Positions 33,865-44,037 are shown, numbered from the stretch's first letter. The stretch: DNA of 64,000 bases from Pseudoalteromonas sp. OOF1S-7 (GCF_022347765.1 NZ_JAKRFZ010000003.1:124001-188000), one strand, 5' to 3'. Numbers and translations are program-made. The notes: generated by a model not told the origin, from the letters alone.

Positions 33865-35115
33865 TTATTGGTTGAATTTTTCTAGGATTAACGCGCAATT
33901 CGCACCACCAAATCCAAAGCTCAGGTTCAGGGCCCTTTGCATATTGTCAACCTGCCTGTGTTTGTTAGGCGTGTAGTCCAGGTCACATTCCGGATCAGGT
34001 TGGTTTAGATGCACTGTGGCGGGAATGGTACCGGTTTGCAAAGCTTTCAGACACAATATGGCTTCAAAAGAGCCTGCCGCGCCGATAAGGTGACCTGAAT
34101 AAGACTTGGTGCTGGACATCGGAATGTCATACGCTGCGTTGCCAAGCGCTTTTTTGATGGACTCGGTCTCATTTTTATCATTCAGCGGAGTCGAAGTGCC
34201 ATGTAAGTTAACATAGTCTATTTGCCCCGGAGTCAGGTTTGCTTCGTTCAAAGCGACTTCAATGGACTTTACCCGGGCGCCCATATCTTCAGCCGGAGCC
34301 GTCATATCATAGGCATCGGAGAAATTTGAATATCCGGTAATTTCACCAAGGATAGTGGCATTGCGAGCTTGCGCGTGTTCCAGCTCTTCGAGACATAAAA
34401 TAGCAGCCCCTTCAGAGAGAACGAAACCACTTCTTCTTTTGTCAAAGGGACAACAGGCGGTTTCGGCTGACTCTTGCTCTTTACTCAAGGCCTGAATGAC
34501 GTCAATGGACCAGACATTGAAATGCTCTTTTAAGGATTCACTGCCGCCTGCAAGCATCACTTTTTGGCGACCAGATTTAATTATTTCGTAGGCATCACCC
34601 AAAGCCATTGTGCCGGTAGCACAGGCCGCAACAGGGGTGTTTTGATAGCCACGTAAGTTCCAGGTCAAAGAGACGGCTGCGGTTGCCACACTGTTCATCG
34701 ACATCAGTGTTGAGAACGAAGTGGCAATGCCGGCATCACGAAAATCATTGTTGTTGTAGTTTACGTTATCAACGCCACCCCAACCAGTACCTATAATAAC
34801 CCCAAAGTCAAAAGGGTCAACAAAGTCATTAGGCTGATTGCCAACACCAAAGGCCATGGTTAGCGCTTGTTTTGATGCCAGGACCGCGTACTTAGAAAAG
34901 TCCGGAGACATCTTCATGATGCTTTTAGGCAACCCTTTGAATCTTTTCCTGTCAGCTTCGATATAGCCAAAAAACTTAGCATTTACGCTGTCATTAGGAA
35001 AATCAAAACGCTGGTAACCAATTTGGTAGGCCATAATAGCGTCCCAGATTTCCTGAACATTTTCACCTAACGAACTGATGGCCCCATAACCTGTTACAAC
35101 AACACGTTTATTCAT
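33865..35115 (-). CDS. FabF-like 3-oxoacyl-ACP synthase (KAS II type)
   Basis: A 416-aa condensing enzyme with Cys165 in VAACATGTM, His305 in LHGTSTPLND and His342 in KSYSGHLIGAAG, so the complete Cys-His-His set is present. It should perform decarboxylative chain extension on the cluster ACP. GGAAG lies 6-7 bases before the ATG (complement). It is the first gene of the minus-strand operon, divergent from the PKS gene, and the palindrome at 35562 lies in the shared upstream region. No chain-length-factor partner is seen, so it probably acts as a homodimer, like FabF, or together with a host enzyme. Confidence 0.92.
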   Translation of the reverse strand: MNKRVVVTGYGAISSLGENVQEIWDAIMAYQIGYQRFDFPNDSVNAKFFGYIEADRKRFKGLPKSIMKMSPDFSKYAVLASKQALTMAFGVGNQPNDFVDPFDFGVIIGTGWGGVDNVNYNNNDFRDAGIATSFSTLMSMNSVATAAVSLTWNLRGYQNTPVAACATGTMALGDAYEIIKSGRQKVMLAGGSESLKEHFNVWSIDVIQALSKEQESAETACCPFDKRRSGFVLSEGAAILCLEELEHAQARNATILGEITGYSNFSDAYDMTAPAEDMGARVKSIEVALNEANLTPGQIDYVNLHGTSTPLNDKNETESIKKALGNAAYDIPMSSTKSYSGHLIGAAGSFEAILCLKALQTGTIPATVHLNQPDPECDLDYTPNKHRQVDNMQRALNLSFGFGGANCALILEKFNQ

Positions 35116-35746
35116 TTACAACTTCCATTATTTTAAAGTGCTAACGAAATCAACCCACGACAAGGTGCAACGATACATCACGCGCACGGGTGCCGCAGAA
35201 CAGTTAAGCGCTCGTCTGATGACAGACGTGCAGGTATCCCAAAGGATTTATTTGTGAACTCGTTAGCGAGTGAAAAACTAATTGAATATGTTTATCAGGA
35301 ACATTTATTTACAGGCAGAAAAGTTCACTCTCGTTGAGAAATGAGGATCATTAGCCTGATTTGAGCCGTACGATAGCACTCCTTTTGCATTTACTCAACC
35401 ACAATAATACCCTTGCTTTGCACTTTTTACATGAATATTGACGCAGGTTTGCCGAGATGTGATTTACCTGTCATCATTTTTCATGTTTAATGTACCCGAT
35501 ATTTTTCAGGTGCCTGCGTCTGTGGGCATTTATTTAATAATACTTAAACGTTTAATTGCGGTGTCTCACGCATGAGACAATGTCTGGTTGCTGATTGTTG
35601 TGGCTCTGCCTCAACACAAGATTCCTTTACGTGATTGAGCGGCCTGTAAAATTGAATATTAAAAATAATGAACTTCATGGGCAAAGGAAGGGGTGTGTGC
35701 TACTCATTTTCTATGTCACCCAGTCTAAAAAGTGGAAGAATAAAAT
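35116..35746. other. Divergent promoter region between the KS and PKS genes
   Basis: About 630 bp without a supported gene; the plus-strand frame at 35595-35795 overlaps the PKS start and has no recognisable product. The region holds the 18-bp palindrome at 35562-35579 and promoters for both directions. AT-rich stretches precede both genes. No GG-N10-GC sigma-54 element was found by eye. Confidence 0.6.
35562..35579. promoter_or_regulatory. 18-bp palindromic operator, copy 2
   Basis: TGTCTCA-CGCA-TGAGACA, the exact reverse complement of the 2959-2976 site including the spacer. It lies 167 bp before the PKS start and about 450 bp from the divergent KS start, so it could control one or both directions. 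Confidence 0.72.
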
Positions 35747-38700
35747 ATGTCTGGTTTGCAATCTATTGGTGAGAGCAATGATATTGCTATCGTAGGAATG
35801 TCTGGCTTATTTCCGGGAGCCCGGAATCTTGATGAATATTGGCGTAATTTGAAAAGTGGTGTTTCATCAATAAGTTATTTTGGAAAAGAAGAATTGAAAC
35901 AGGCTGGTGCACCAGCTGACATTATTGATAACCCATCGTTTGTACCCGCCTATGGCTGTTTGCAGGACAGAGAGATGTTTGCTGCGGATTTCTTTAACTT
36001 TACGCCAAACGAAGCCATGTTCACCGACCCGCAAATCCGGTTGTTTATAGAGTGTGCCTGGCACGCTTTTGAAGATGCGGGCTATCATATCAAGCAGTAT
36101 GATGGCAAAGTCGGGGTATTTGCTGGCGCGGGACTAAACACGTATTTTATGCATAACCTGCAAAATCACACCGCGCTAGACAGTGCCGGCGCACTGGCTG
36201 TGGCTATCGGTAACCAGGTCGACTTTCTGCCCACTCAAGTGGCTTACAAACTGAACCTCAAAGGCCCTGCTGTAAATATCAATACTGCCTGCTCCACCTC
36301 GCTTGTTTGCATTCATATGGCTTGTGAAAGTTTATTAAACCATGAAAGCGACATCATGCTGGCAGGGGGGGCATCTGTAAACGAAACCGCTTATCCCGGG
36401 TATCTTTATCAGGAAGGCGGTGTCTTTTCAAAAGACGGGTATTGTCGAGCTTTCGACAAACAAGCCAGTGGCACTGTACCGGCTGATGGTGTAGGCGCAG
36501 TTGTCCTTAAACGACTTGATGATGCGATTGCTGATGGGGACAACATCTATGCAATTATCAAAGCGACGTCGATTAATAATGATGGCGCACAAAAAGTTGG
36601 ATTTACCGCACCTGGTATTCAGGGGCAAACGGATGTGATTGCGTCAGCGTTGGCGTTGGCGGAAATTGATTCTGACTCTATTGGGTACGTCGAAACCCAT
36701 GGTACAGGCACCCAAATGGGTGATCCCATTGAAATTAAAGCCCTTACAAAGGCCTTTCGCCTCAGCGCAGAGAAAAGCAAGCATTGCGCAATTGGCTCAG
36801 TGAAGTCAAACGTAGGTCACCTCGGGGCGGCAGCAGGTGTGGCCGGTTTGATAAAAACCGCGCTGTGTTTAAAACACAATACCCTGGTGCCGAGTCTCCA
36901 TTATGAACAAGCGAATCCTGAAATTGACTTTGAGGCTTCTCCCTTTTATGTCAGCGACAAGCTCCATGCGTGGCCAGAGTCTCCAGCATTTCCGCGCCGG
37001 GCAGGTGTAAGCTCTTTCGGGATTGGTGGGACAAATGCTCATGCAATTCTTGAAGAATACAAAGTTCCTTCAAAGGGTACTGGTGATGCCAAGCGCAACT
37101 GGCGCATCTTGCCTGTATCGGCACAAAATCAAAGTTGTCTGGCACAAGCAAAAACCCAGTTAGGACAATGTCTTGAGGCAACCTCAGACTTACCGATTCA
37201 GGATGTGGCGTATACGCTACAGGTTGGCCGGGAAAGTTTTGCCCAACGCAGTGCTTTACTGGCAAATAGTGTGCAAATGGCTGTTACTGCCGCCACCGCC
37301 GAGTGCCCCAGATTGCTTGTTAACGGGGAGCAGGTGAAAGATAACCGCGTCGTGTTTATGTTCCCTGGAGTGGGAGAACAATATCAAAATATGGCCGCTC
37401 AGCTATATCAGGTTGAACCTGTATTCAGAGCATGTGTTGATCAGTGTAATGACCAAATCATGTCGCAGTTTGGTATAGATTTAAAAGCGTCTTTGTTCGG
37501 CACAGATGGCAGGCAGTTTGATCCAAACAAGGAACTGGCAGAGCTAACCGGCAGTGGTAAAATTGACCTGCGCAGTTTGCTGATGCAGCAGTCCGATGAA
37601 GGGGCGCGCAGTGAAGTACTGTCACAAACCCGGTACGCACATGTGGCACTGTTTGTCGTGCAGTACGCGCTGGCGCAACTGTGGCAGTCATGGGGAGTTC
37701 GTCCCAAAGCGATGATTGGTCATAGTCTGGGCGAGTACGTTGCCGCCTGCCTTGCTGGCGTGATGTCTTTGGCTGATGCGCTCCACATTGTGGCTCAAAG
37801 GGCACTGTTTATCGATGCGCTGCCAGCAGGCAATATGCTGGCGGTAGGTGACTGCGCAACACGGCTGGATGGCCTGCTGACACCAGGCGTTAACCTGGCG
37901 GCCGTTAACAGCGACAACTCTTGTGTACTGGCTGGTGAGGAAGCGGAGTTGCTGGCATTACAAACAAGCTTGCAAGAAAAAGGAGTGGTGTCGCGTTTGG
38001 TTAACTCCTCTCATGCCTTTCACTCTGCCATGATGGAACCCGCCAGGCCTTATCTGTTGAACTTATTCAACAATGTGACGCTGAATCCACCTGAAATTCC
38101 GTATGTTTCCAATCTCACCGGTGACTGGATCACCCCGGAGCAGGCGACAGATCCGGCGTACTGGGCTGCACATACCTGCCAAACGGTGAAGTTTGCAGAC
38201 GGTATCAATACGCTGACTGATAAAGCCATGAATGTTTTCCTGGAGATCGGGGTAGGTAACAGTCTGGGCAGCTTTGTGCAGCAGTGTCAAAGTCTGCGTT
38301 CAGTGCAAGACGGTATAGTGTTACAGAGCTTACCTGCACGAAGTGATAAGACAGGTGATGAATTTGTTATTAATCATGCGCTTGCTACATTGTGGTGTCG
38401 AGGCGTGGAAGTTGACTGGCATGCGTACCAGCTTGAAGAGCCGTTGAGCCGCACCAGTTTGCCCGGCTACCCATTGCAGCGCGAACCTTTTTGGTTTGAG
38501 CCAGAGGCCGCTGACACAGACAATGGGCAGTATCACCAGCCGGCGAAGGTGATGAAAAGTTACACCATTTCAAAAGCGAATGCCCAACAGGCTTCACGAG
38601 AAGAGGTCCATGCAGCGCCAAAATATGCAGCACCTGAGGGGGACATTGAAGCGCTGTTAGCAGAGCAGTGGCGACTGATACTGGGGGTTGACAGCATAGG

Positions 38701-39727
38701 GCGAAACGATCACTTCTTCCGCCTTGGAGGTAGTTCTTTACTTGGTGTGCAGATGATCTCCAGGCTTAAGGAAAACCTTGAAATTGGCATCACATTGAGA
38801 ATGTTATTTGACCACCCTGTGTTGCAAGACTTTGCCAGTGTGATTGAACATCTGCTGCTGGCAGATCTGGAGGGCATGAGCGATGAAGAAGCCAATGCTT
38901 TGATTGCGCAAAATAGCGAACCTTCTCAACCTGACTTTCAGGCCACGCCTTATGTTCTCCCTAATGGCATGGAAATCATGCAGTTTAATCGGGTAGAAAC
39001 GGACCATTTTTACCACGACATTTTTGATACACGTGTTTATGCTAAAAATGGCATCGTATTAGATAACAACTGTACGGTATTCGACGTAGGTGGCAATGTT
39101 GGTTTATTTTCCTTGTTTGTGGTGAATACGGTGAAAGGGGCCAATATCTATACATTCGAACCGGCACCGCCGGTATTTGACGTGCTCAGTCAAAACCTGG
39201 CCAATGCCGACGCAAACATCAAACTGTTTAATATGGGGATTTCCAATACCAACCATGAGAAGCAGCTGGTGTTTTATCCAAATAGTACAGGTATGTCTTC
39301 GTTCCATGCAGACAAAGATGAAGAGAAAACGGTACTGCGGGCTATCATAGAGAATCAAGGGGTTAGCAGTGACACCCTGATGGATGATATCGGTGGTTCA
39401 ATGGATACCATTCTGGAACAGCGGTTCCAGGAGATCCCATTTAATTGTCAGTTAAGAACCCTGTCCAGCATCATTGAATCAGAGGCTGTTACTCAGATTG
39501 ATCTACTCAAAATAGATGTACAGAAGTGTGAACTGGAGGTACTGGAAGGTATTGAACAACAACACTGGCAACGCATCAGGCAGGTAGTGATTGAGGTGCA
39601 CGATGTGGGTGAGCAAATGCCACGTGTCATCCGTCTTCTGGAAGGCAATGGATTCAGTGTCTTTAAGGAGCAGGACGACCTCTATGAAAACTCCAATATC
39701 TGGAACCTCTATGCGACCCGTCCATAA
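35747..39727 (+). CDS. Modular PKS: KS-AT-ACP-FkbM methyltransferase
   Basis: A 1326-aa protein. The KS (12-435) has active-site Cys182 in TACSTS, HGTGTQMGDP and KSNVGHLGAA. The AT (about 535-840) has GHSLGEY with Ser660 and HAFH at 756-759, a malonyl-type motif. The ACP has Ser997 (LGGSSL). A C-terminal FkbM-family SAM methyltransferase (about 1075-1320) shows VFDVGGNVGLFS, TFEPAP and LLKIDVQKCELEVLEG. No ketoreductase is present, so the keto group would stay unless reduced in trans. A methoxymalonyl-ACP-type operon lies at 45381-48852 without its own methyltransferase, so the fused FkbM domain may methylate the alpha-hydroxyl on the chain; this is inference. How an FkbH-type extender reaches a module with an integral AT is open. 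ATG precedes MSGLQSIGESNDIAIVGMSG. Confidence 0.93.
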   Translation: MSGLQSIGESNDIAIVGMSGLFPGARNLDEYWRNLKSGVSSISYFGKEELKQAGAPADIIDNPSFVPAYGCLQDREMFAADFFNFTPNEAMFTDPQIRLFIECAWHAFEDAGYHIKQYDGKVGVFAGAGLNTYFMHNLQNHTALDSAGALAVAIGNQVDFLPTQVAYKLNLKGPAVNINTACSTSLVCIHMACESLLNHESDIMLAGGASVNETAYPGYLYQEGGVFSKDGYCRAFDKQASGTVPADGVGAVVLKRLDDAIADGDNIYAIIKATSINNDGAQKVGFTAPGIQGQTDVIASALALAEIDSDSIGYVETHGTGTQMGDPIEIKALTKAFRLSAEKSKHCAIGSVKSNVGHLGAAAGVAGLIKTALCLKHNTLVPSLHYEQANPEIDFEASPFYVSDKLHAWPESPAFPRRAGVSSFGIGGTNAHAILEEYKVPSKGTGDAKRNWRILPVSAQNQSCLAQAKTQLGQCLEATSDLPIQDVAYTLQVGRESFAQRSALLANSVQMAVTAATAECPRLLVNGEQVKDNRVVFMFPGVGEQYQNMAAQLYQVEPVFRACVDQCNDQIMSQFGIDLKASLFGTDGRQFDPNKELAELTGSGKIDLRSLLMQQSDEGARSEVLSQTRYAHVALFVVQYALAQLWQSWGVRPKAMIGHSLGEYVAACLAGVMSLADALHIVAQRALFIDALPAGNMLAVGDCATRLDGLLTPGVNLAAVNSDNSCVLAGEEAELLALQTSLQEKGVVSRLVNSSHAFHSAMMEPARPYLLNLFNNVTLNPPEIPYVSNLTGDWITPEQATDPAYWAAHTCQTVKFADGINTLTDKAMNVFLEIGVGNSLGSFVQQCQSLRSVQDGIVLQSLPARSDKTGDEFVINHALATLWCRGVEVDWHAYQLEEPLSRTSLPGYPLQREPFWFEPEAADTDNGQYHQPAKVMKSYTISKANAQQASREEVHAAPKYAAPEGDIEALLAEQWRLILGVDSIGRNDHFFRLGGSSLLGVQMISRLKENLEIGITLRMLFDHPVLQDFASVIEHLLLADLEGMSDEEANALIAQNSEPSQPDFQATPYVLPNGMEIMQFNRVETDHFYHDIFDTRVYAKNGIVLDNNCTVFDVGGNVGLFSLFVVNTVKGANIYTFEPAPPVFDVLSQNLANADANIKLFNMGISNTNHEKQLVFYPNSTGMSSFHADKDEEKTVLRAIIENQGVSSDTLMDDIGGSMDTILEQRFQEIPFNCQLRTLSSIIESEAVTQIDLLKIDVQKCELEVLEGIEQQHWQRIRQVVIEVHDVGEQMPRVIRLLEGNGFSVFKEQDDLYENSNIWNLYATRP

Positions 39728-39746
39728 TCGGTCAGCATACTAACAA

Positions 39747-39782
39747 GAGTACCTGTCGGAACCTCAGTTCCGACAGGTACTC
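39747..39782. terminator. Perfect 16-bp hairpin between convergent PKS and NRPS genes
   Basis: Arms GAGTACCTGTCGGAAC and its exact complement around a 4-base loop (CTCA). It starts 19 bp after the PKS stop and ends 5 bp before the stop of the minus-strand NRPS. No T-run on either side, so it is a hairpin terminator candidate without a classical U-tract. Confidence 0.6.
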
Positions 39783-39787
39783 AGCAC

Positions 39788-42700
39788 TTAGTGCAGTTCC
39801 GTGTTCTTTAAACTTTTCAGTTCCTCTTCTGACATACTGGCCAACAGTAAATAAGTTTCAGATATTTCCTCGACGATGTCCTGATCTCCGTAGTGTGATA
39901 CCAAAAACTGAATGATGTCAGCCACATTTTCCGATACCAGAGTGGTTTGCACAGGAATGTTGACCTGATAAATATCTTCTAATTGCAGTGCTGCTTGCGC
40001 CGCCAGGATGGAGTGCCAGCCGTTGGCAAACAATCCTGATGTAACGCCAAGCGCACTGACGCCTAACAGCGTACTGCAAATTTGTGTGACGACGCGCTCG
40101 GTTGCGGTACTGGGTGAGACGAAATCTTCATGATTAAGGTCGGATGCCGGTAACATGTTGATCAGTGCTTTACGGTCCAGTTTACCATTTAGTGTCTGCG
40201 GAATGCGCTCAACTGTGACTATTTTACCGGGTACCATATATTCAGGTAAGACGGTTTTCAGGTGTTTCTGAATCTCGCTGGCGCTGCTGGTATGTTCTGA
40301 CGTTACGGTGATAAAGGCCGCCAGATCTGTGGCTGAATGGGCGTTCTGAACACCTATAACAACCGCCTGGGTCACGGTTTGCAAACACTGCAGTTGATGC
40401 TCTATTTCGCCGGGCTCAATACGATGCCCTCGTATTTTTAGTTGATCATCCGTACGCCCCAATATTTCAATGGTGAGATCTTCAGTCCATTTAGCACTGT
40501 CCCCGGTTTTATAAAGCCTGATGGAGGAACCATCCGGCAATTCATAAGTGATAAAGCGATCCTGCGTGAGTTCTGGCATGTTGTGGTAACCTTCTGCAAG
40601 ACTCTCGCCGGCAATGTATAGCTCTCCTTGAACACCAATGGGTTGTGGCGCAAGAAAGTCATCCAGAATATAGTGACCGTAGCCTTTCAGACTGGCGGTA
40701 AGACAGAGTTGTTGGTACTCGCTTTGTTGCTCAGAGATCTCCCTGACCATCGACCAGACGGTGGCTTCTGTTGGCCCATAACAATTCCACAGACGTTGCA
40801 CTTTAGGTAACAATCGCTTTATCAGGTTACTGTTGATGGGTTCGCCGCCAGATAGCGCTGTGAGTGCGTTGTTGCCTTGCCACTGATGATCTAAAATCAT
40901 CTTCCATGAAGAAGGTGTGGCCTGTAAAAAGTTGACGTTATACTGACCTATTAAACTTTCAAGCCGTTTGGGATCCAAAGATTCCCCGGGCTGGACCAGG
41001 ATCACTTGCCCGCCATGCGCGAGTGGACCTAATAGTTCCAGCAACGAGATATCAAATGCTATCGTGGTAATGGCAAGCCAGCGGGTATTTTCATCAAGGG
41101 CAATACGTTCACCCATGGCAGATATGAAGTTACTTAGTGCCCGCTGAGAAATGACCACTCCTTTTGGTGTGCCGGTTGAGCCAGACGTAAATAGCATGTA
41201 TGCAGGCTGCGTTGGCGAGGCGGGCGGATTGGTAAAGTGCTCAGATGCCGACAGCCAGTCGACCCTGGTTAAGTCCACCAGCCGCGGATCCTGCGTATCG
41301 GGTAAGGCCGTTTTGCTCAGTTCATCGACAAGGATAAGCTGCGGTTTTGCACTGCGAATGATGCTGGTAATTCTGGCATCGGGGTATCCCGGATCTACAG
41401 GCACAAACGCAGCACCGACCTTTAAGGTGGCCAGCATAGCAACCAGTAAATTGTGGTCACGGCTAAGACAGATAGCAACAAAATCCCCAGATCTGATGTG
41501 CTGACTTTGCAGGTAGTTTGCCAGCTTATTTACCCTGGTATTGAGCTCTGCGTAGCCCATGGCGCTGTTGTTGGCATATACCGCCGTCTTGTCAGGGAAG
41601 GTGTGACATTGTTGCTGCACAAGCTGGGGTAACAACACCCCCTCTGTCGTGTCGCTATTTGTGTGCTCTGTCATGAGGATGCGCTGTTGTTGCGCTAATG
41701 ACAGCAGTGTAATGTCGGCAAAGGAGCGTGCATGCCCGTCCGTGAGCTGGGTCAACAAGTTACTGAGGTGATCTGCCCAGCGTTGTACGGTGTCGCGAAG
41801 TTGCGATGCCGTATCATGCCACAGTTGCAGGCTGAAATTGCCCTCTGCCAGCGTAATGCTCAACGTCATATCTTTGTGGCCAAATAATTCAGATGTTGTG
41901 CTGGCATCAAGGGGCACTGTATTTGGTAAAAACATCACTTGCGTCGAAACATCATTAATCTGCCATGAATCCGGCTGTATTTTGGTTGGATCTGGCATCA
42001 GACTTTGCAAAGTTGATAGCTGAACATCCGCGGGAAACTGCATGGTCCAGTTAGGTATTTGCTGAACTGCCTGCGCTGAGCAAGACAGGCCCTGGACGAA
42101 CATTTCTGGCAATCTGACGATGTCAGCAGAAATGTACGCTTGTTGGCTTATTTTTGCCAGTAATAAGAACCAGCTGAGGCTTATGAGATGCCCGCTTTCT
42201 GTTTCAGGAAGCTGCAACAAGGCATGATACGTCGCTTTGGTTAAGGGAACACAAACTGGTTCATGTGCTGGCTCAGCGGCAATCTCAGTGGCACCCTCTT
42301 TATGCTTGCAGTAGGGTAACAGTTTAGTTGAATTGTGGAAATAAATGGCACTGTGTAATGCGTTCAGACTGGCTTCACAAGATGCATTGAGATGTGGAAC
42401 CTTAAGGGGGGAAAATGAAATCTGTGTGAGCAGAGAAATTAAGATATCCGCCAGAATTTGGCTGTGATATTGGCCAAAAATACTTGCCACTTTCAGTGTC
42501 ATAGGCTGTTGTTCGCCGTAATCGCACAAAGTGATGTGTATTGGGGTATCATCTATTTTTGAAGACAACTCGTGAAACGTCACTTCCATCCCGTTTACAC
42601 CGGGAGTCTGATAGAACGGTTGAAAGTTCGCGACCACATCAAATAACCTTTGCTTGTCCTGATGGCTTTCCCTTATCTGTCTTAACGTATGCGACCATGG

Positions 42701-43687
42701 GTATTTTCTATGAGCCAGATCTTGCTGTTGTGTCTCTTTAACACGCTCGAGCAGCGTTGTGACTGTGTCCGTTTCTGATACAGAAGTAAACAAGGGCAAT
42801 ATGGAAGACAGCATGCCGTACATACGTTTTTGGCTCTTGTAAACGCGATTGTGAATTGGGTAGCCCACAACCACATCTGAGGCATCCGTGAGTTTGCTTA
42901 GCAGGAGTGTCGTCACTCCCAGCAGTGTTTGGTGAACGGAATAGCCATTTTCTTTACAGAATTTTAACAGCGTGTCTTTTGTCTTCGATTGTAACGGGTA
43001 TTCAACTTGTCCCCTTTTTTGTTGCTTGCCAAATGCTGTTGTGGGTAGTGAGGGGGCGTGATTGATGGCCGCTGTTTTAGCCTGCCAGTAGCGCTGATCT
43101 TCATGGTATTGTTCAGAGTCAAAGTAACTCGCGGCTTGTATCGATTCTTGCTGATAGCTGGGGAAGTCAGGTGTTACTGCCTGTAGCTCTTCACCGTTAA
43201 CCAACGCCTGATAGAATGCCAGTGTATGCTTAATGCGTAATGAGATGGACATGGCATCGCAGCAGATATGGTGATGGCGTAAGAAATACCAGTGTTCCTG
43301 ATCATGTATTTTTAGAATGGCCTGTTCTTCTAGTGCCTCTGTTTGCAGTTCGTAGCTGTGGTCCATTCTACTTTGCATCCAGTTCACGGCGGCTTCTCGA
43401 GGTTGATTATTCAGGTCTATCCAAGCTATAGCGGGCATCGTCAGTTGTTCAACCCTTTGCTGCCCTTCGCCTTGTACTGAAGTGATAGATATTCTGGTTG
43501 TTTCATTCAGCATCCAGAAATGTTTGGCAGCAGTCTCAAGGTGATCTCGTGCGAATTTCCCCACAAAGCGCACATAACCACCAATGTTATATTTGGCTGA
43601 AGCGCCATGGATCAACTGCTCAATATATAAACCTTTCTGTGCCGGGTGCAACGGGGTGCCCAGGTTTGACATAGGGACTGATAACAT
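39788..43687 (-). CDS. Single-module NRPS: C-(half C)-A(Gly)-T
   Basis: A 1299-aa protein. The C domain (about 10-430) has HHICCDA in place of HHxxxDG: both His and the Asp are kept and Gly is Ala. Residues about 455-690 look like the C-terminal lobe of a second C domain (a LISLSWFLLLAKISQQAYIS core and an FSLQLWHDTASQLRDTV end) with no N-lobe and no His motif. A (690-1170) reads DILQLGCVW, a glycine-type code, with normal A4-A5 spacing. T has the unusual ANGWHSI, Ser1226 kept. There is no release domain. It is divergent from the second hydroxylase gene and convergent with the PKS. An internal Met at residue 6 is an alternative start; the ribosome binding site is weak for both. Placement in the assembly line is unclear; next to the PKS is plausible. 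Confidence 0.92.
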   Translation of the reverse strand: MLSVPMSNLGTPLHPAQKGLYIEQLIHGASAKYNIGGYVRFVGKFARDHLETAAKHFWMLNETTRISITSVQGEGQQRVEQLTMPAIAWIDLNNQPREAAVNWMQSRMDHSYELQTEALEEQAILKIHDQEHWYFLRHHHICCDAMSISLRIKHTLAFYQALVNGEELQAVTPDFPSYQQESIQAASYFDSEQYHEDQRYWQAKTAAINHAPSLPTTAFGKQQKRGQVEYPLQSKTKDTLLKFCKENGYSVHQTLLGVTTLLLSKLTDASDVVVGYPIHNRVYKSQKRMYGMLSSILPLFTSVSETDTVTTLLERVKETQQQDLAHRKYPWSHTLRQIRESHQDKQRLFDVVANFQPFYQTPGVNGMEVTFHELSSKIDDTPIHITLCDYGEQQPMTLKVASIFGQYHSQILADILISLLTQISFSPLKVPHLNASCEASLNALHSAIYFHNSTKLLPYCKHKEGATEIAAEPAHEPVCVPLTKATYHALLQLPETESGHLISLSWFLLLAKISQQAYISADIVRLPEMFVQGLSCSAQAVQQIPNWTMQFPADVQLSTLQSLMPDPTKIQPDSWQINDVSTQVMFLPNTVPLDASTTSELFGHKDMTLSITLAEGNFSLQLWHDTASQLRDTVQRWADHLSNLLTQLTDGHARSFADITLLSLAQQQRILMTEHTNSDTTEGVLLPQLVQQQCHTFPDKTAVYANNSAMGYAELNTRVNKLANYLQSQHIRSGDFVAICLSRDHNLLVAMLATLKVGAAFVPVDPGYPDARITSIIRSAKPQLILVDELSKTALPDTQDPRLVDLTRVDWLSASEHFTNPPASPTQPAYMLFTSGSTGTPKGVVISQRALSNFISAMGERIALDENTRWLAITTIAFDISLLELLGPLAHGGQVILVQPGESLDPKRLESLIGQYNVNFLQATPSSWKMILDHQWQGNNALTALSGGEPINSNLIKRLLPKVQRLWNCYGPTEATVWSMVREISEQQSEYQQLCLTASLKGYGHYILDDFLAPQPIGVQGELYIAGESLAEGYHNMPELTQDRFITYELPDGSSIRLYKTGDSAKWTEDLTIEILGRTDDQLKIRGHRIEPGEIEHQLQCLQTVTQAVVIGVQNAHSATDLAAFITVTSEHTSSASEIQKHLKTVLPEYMVPGKIVTVERIPQTLNGKLDRKALINMLPASDLNHEDFVSPSTATERVVTQICSTLLGVSALGVTSGLFANGWHSILAAQAALQLEDIYQVNIPVQTTLVSENVADIIQFLVSHYGDQDIVEEISETYLLLASMSEEELKSLKNTELH

Positions 43688-43944
43688 ACTTTAAACTCTT
43701 TACTTTTTGAACATGACGTATCATAAGCTGAGCGCTATCCATCGCAATTGATATGGAAGCCACAGTGTGTGCCTGACGCCAGTGTATATTGCGAAAACCG
43801 ATGACTCTCCAGAGCAAACACATAGAATTTGCAGATACGTCGAGACTGTTGTCGGAAATAAGAACAACTATGTTATGCTTACCTCACTGTAAACTCAACA
43901 AAAAGCGTGTATGCGGATAAATTAAGAGGCGGCCCTTTTAAAAG

Positions 43945-43962
43945 CATCTCACGTGTGAGACA
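43945..43962. promoter_or_regulatory. Palindromic operator, copy 3 (imperfect)
   Basis: Right arm TGAGACA is identical to the other two copies. The left arm is CATCTCA instead of TGTCTCA, so two outer bases differ; the spacer is CGTG. The core TCTCA-N4-TGAGA is a perfect inverted repeat. It lies about 220 bp before hydroxylase 2 and 258 bp from the divergent NRPS start. Confidence 0.62.
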
Positions 43963-44037
43963 AAGTTGTTTTATCTATTTCGACAATAACTACATGACAA
44001 TGATTGATGAAGTCTGATATCGTTAGTCGTTGATTAG

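Noticed and set aside
35595..35795. 66-aa plus-strand frame overlapping the PKS start
   Set aside because: It is out of frame with the PKS, overlaps its first codons and has no recognisable product.
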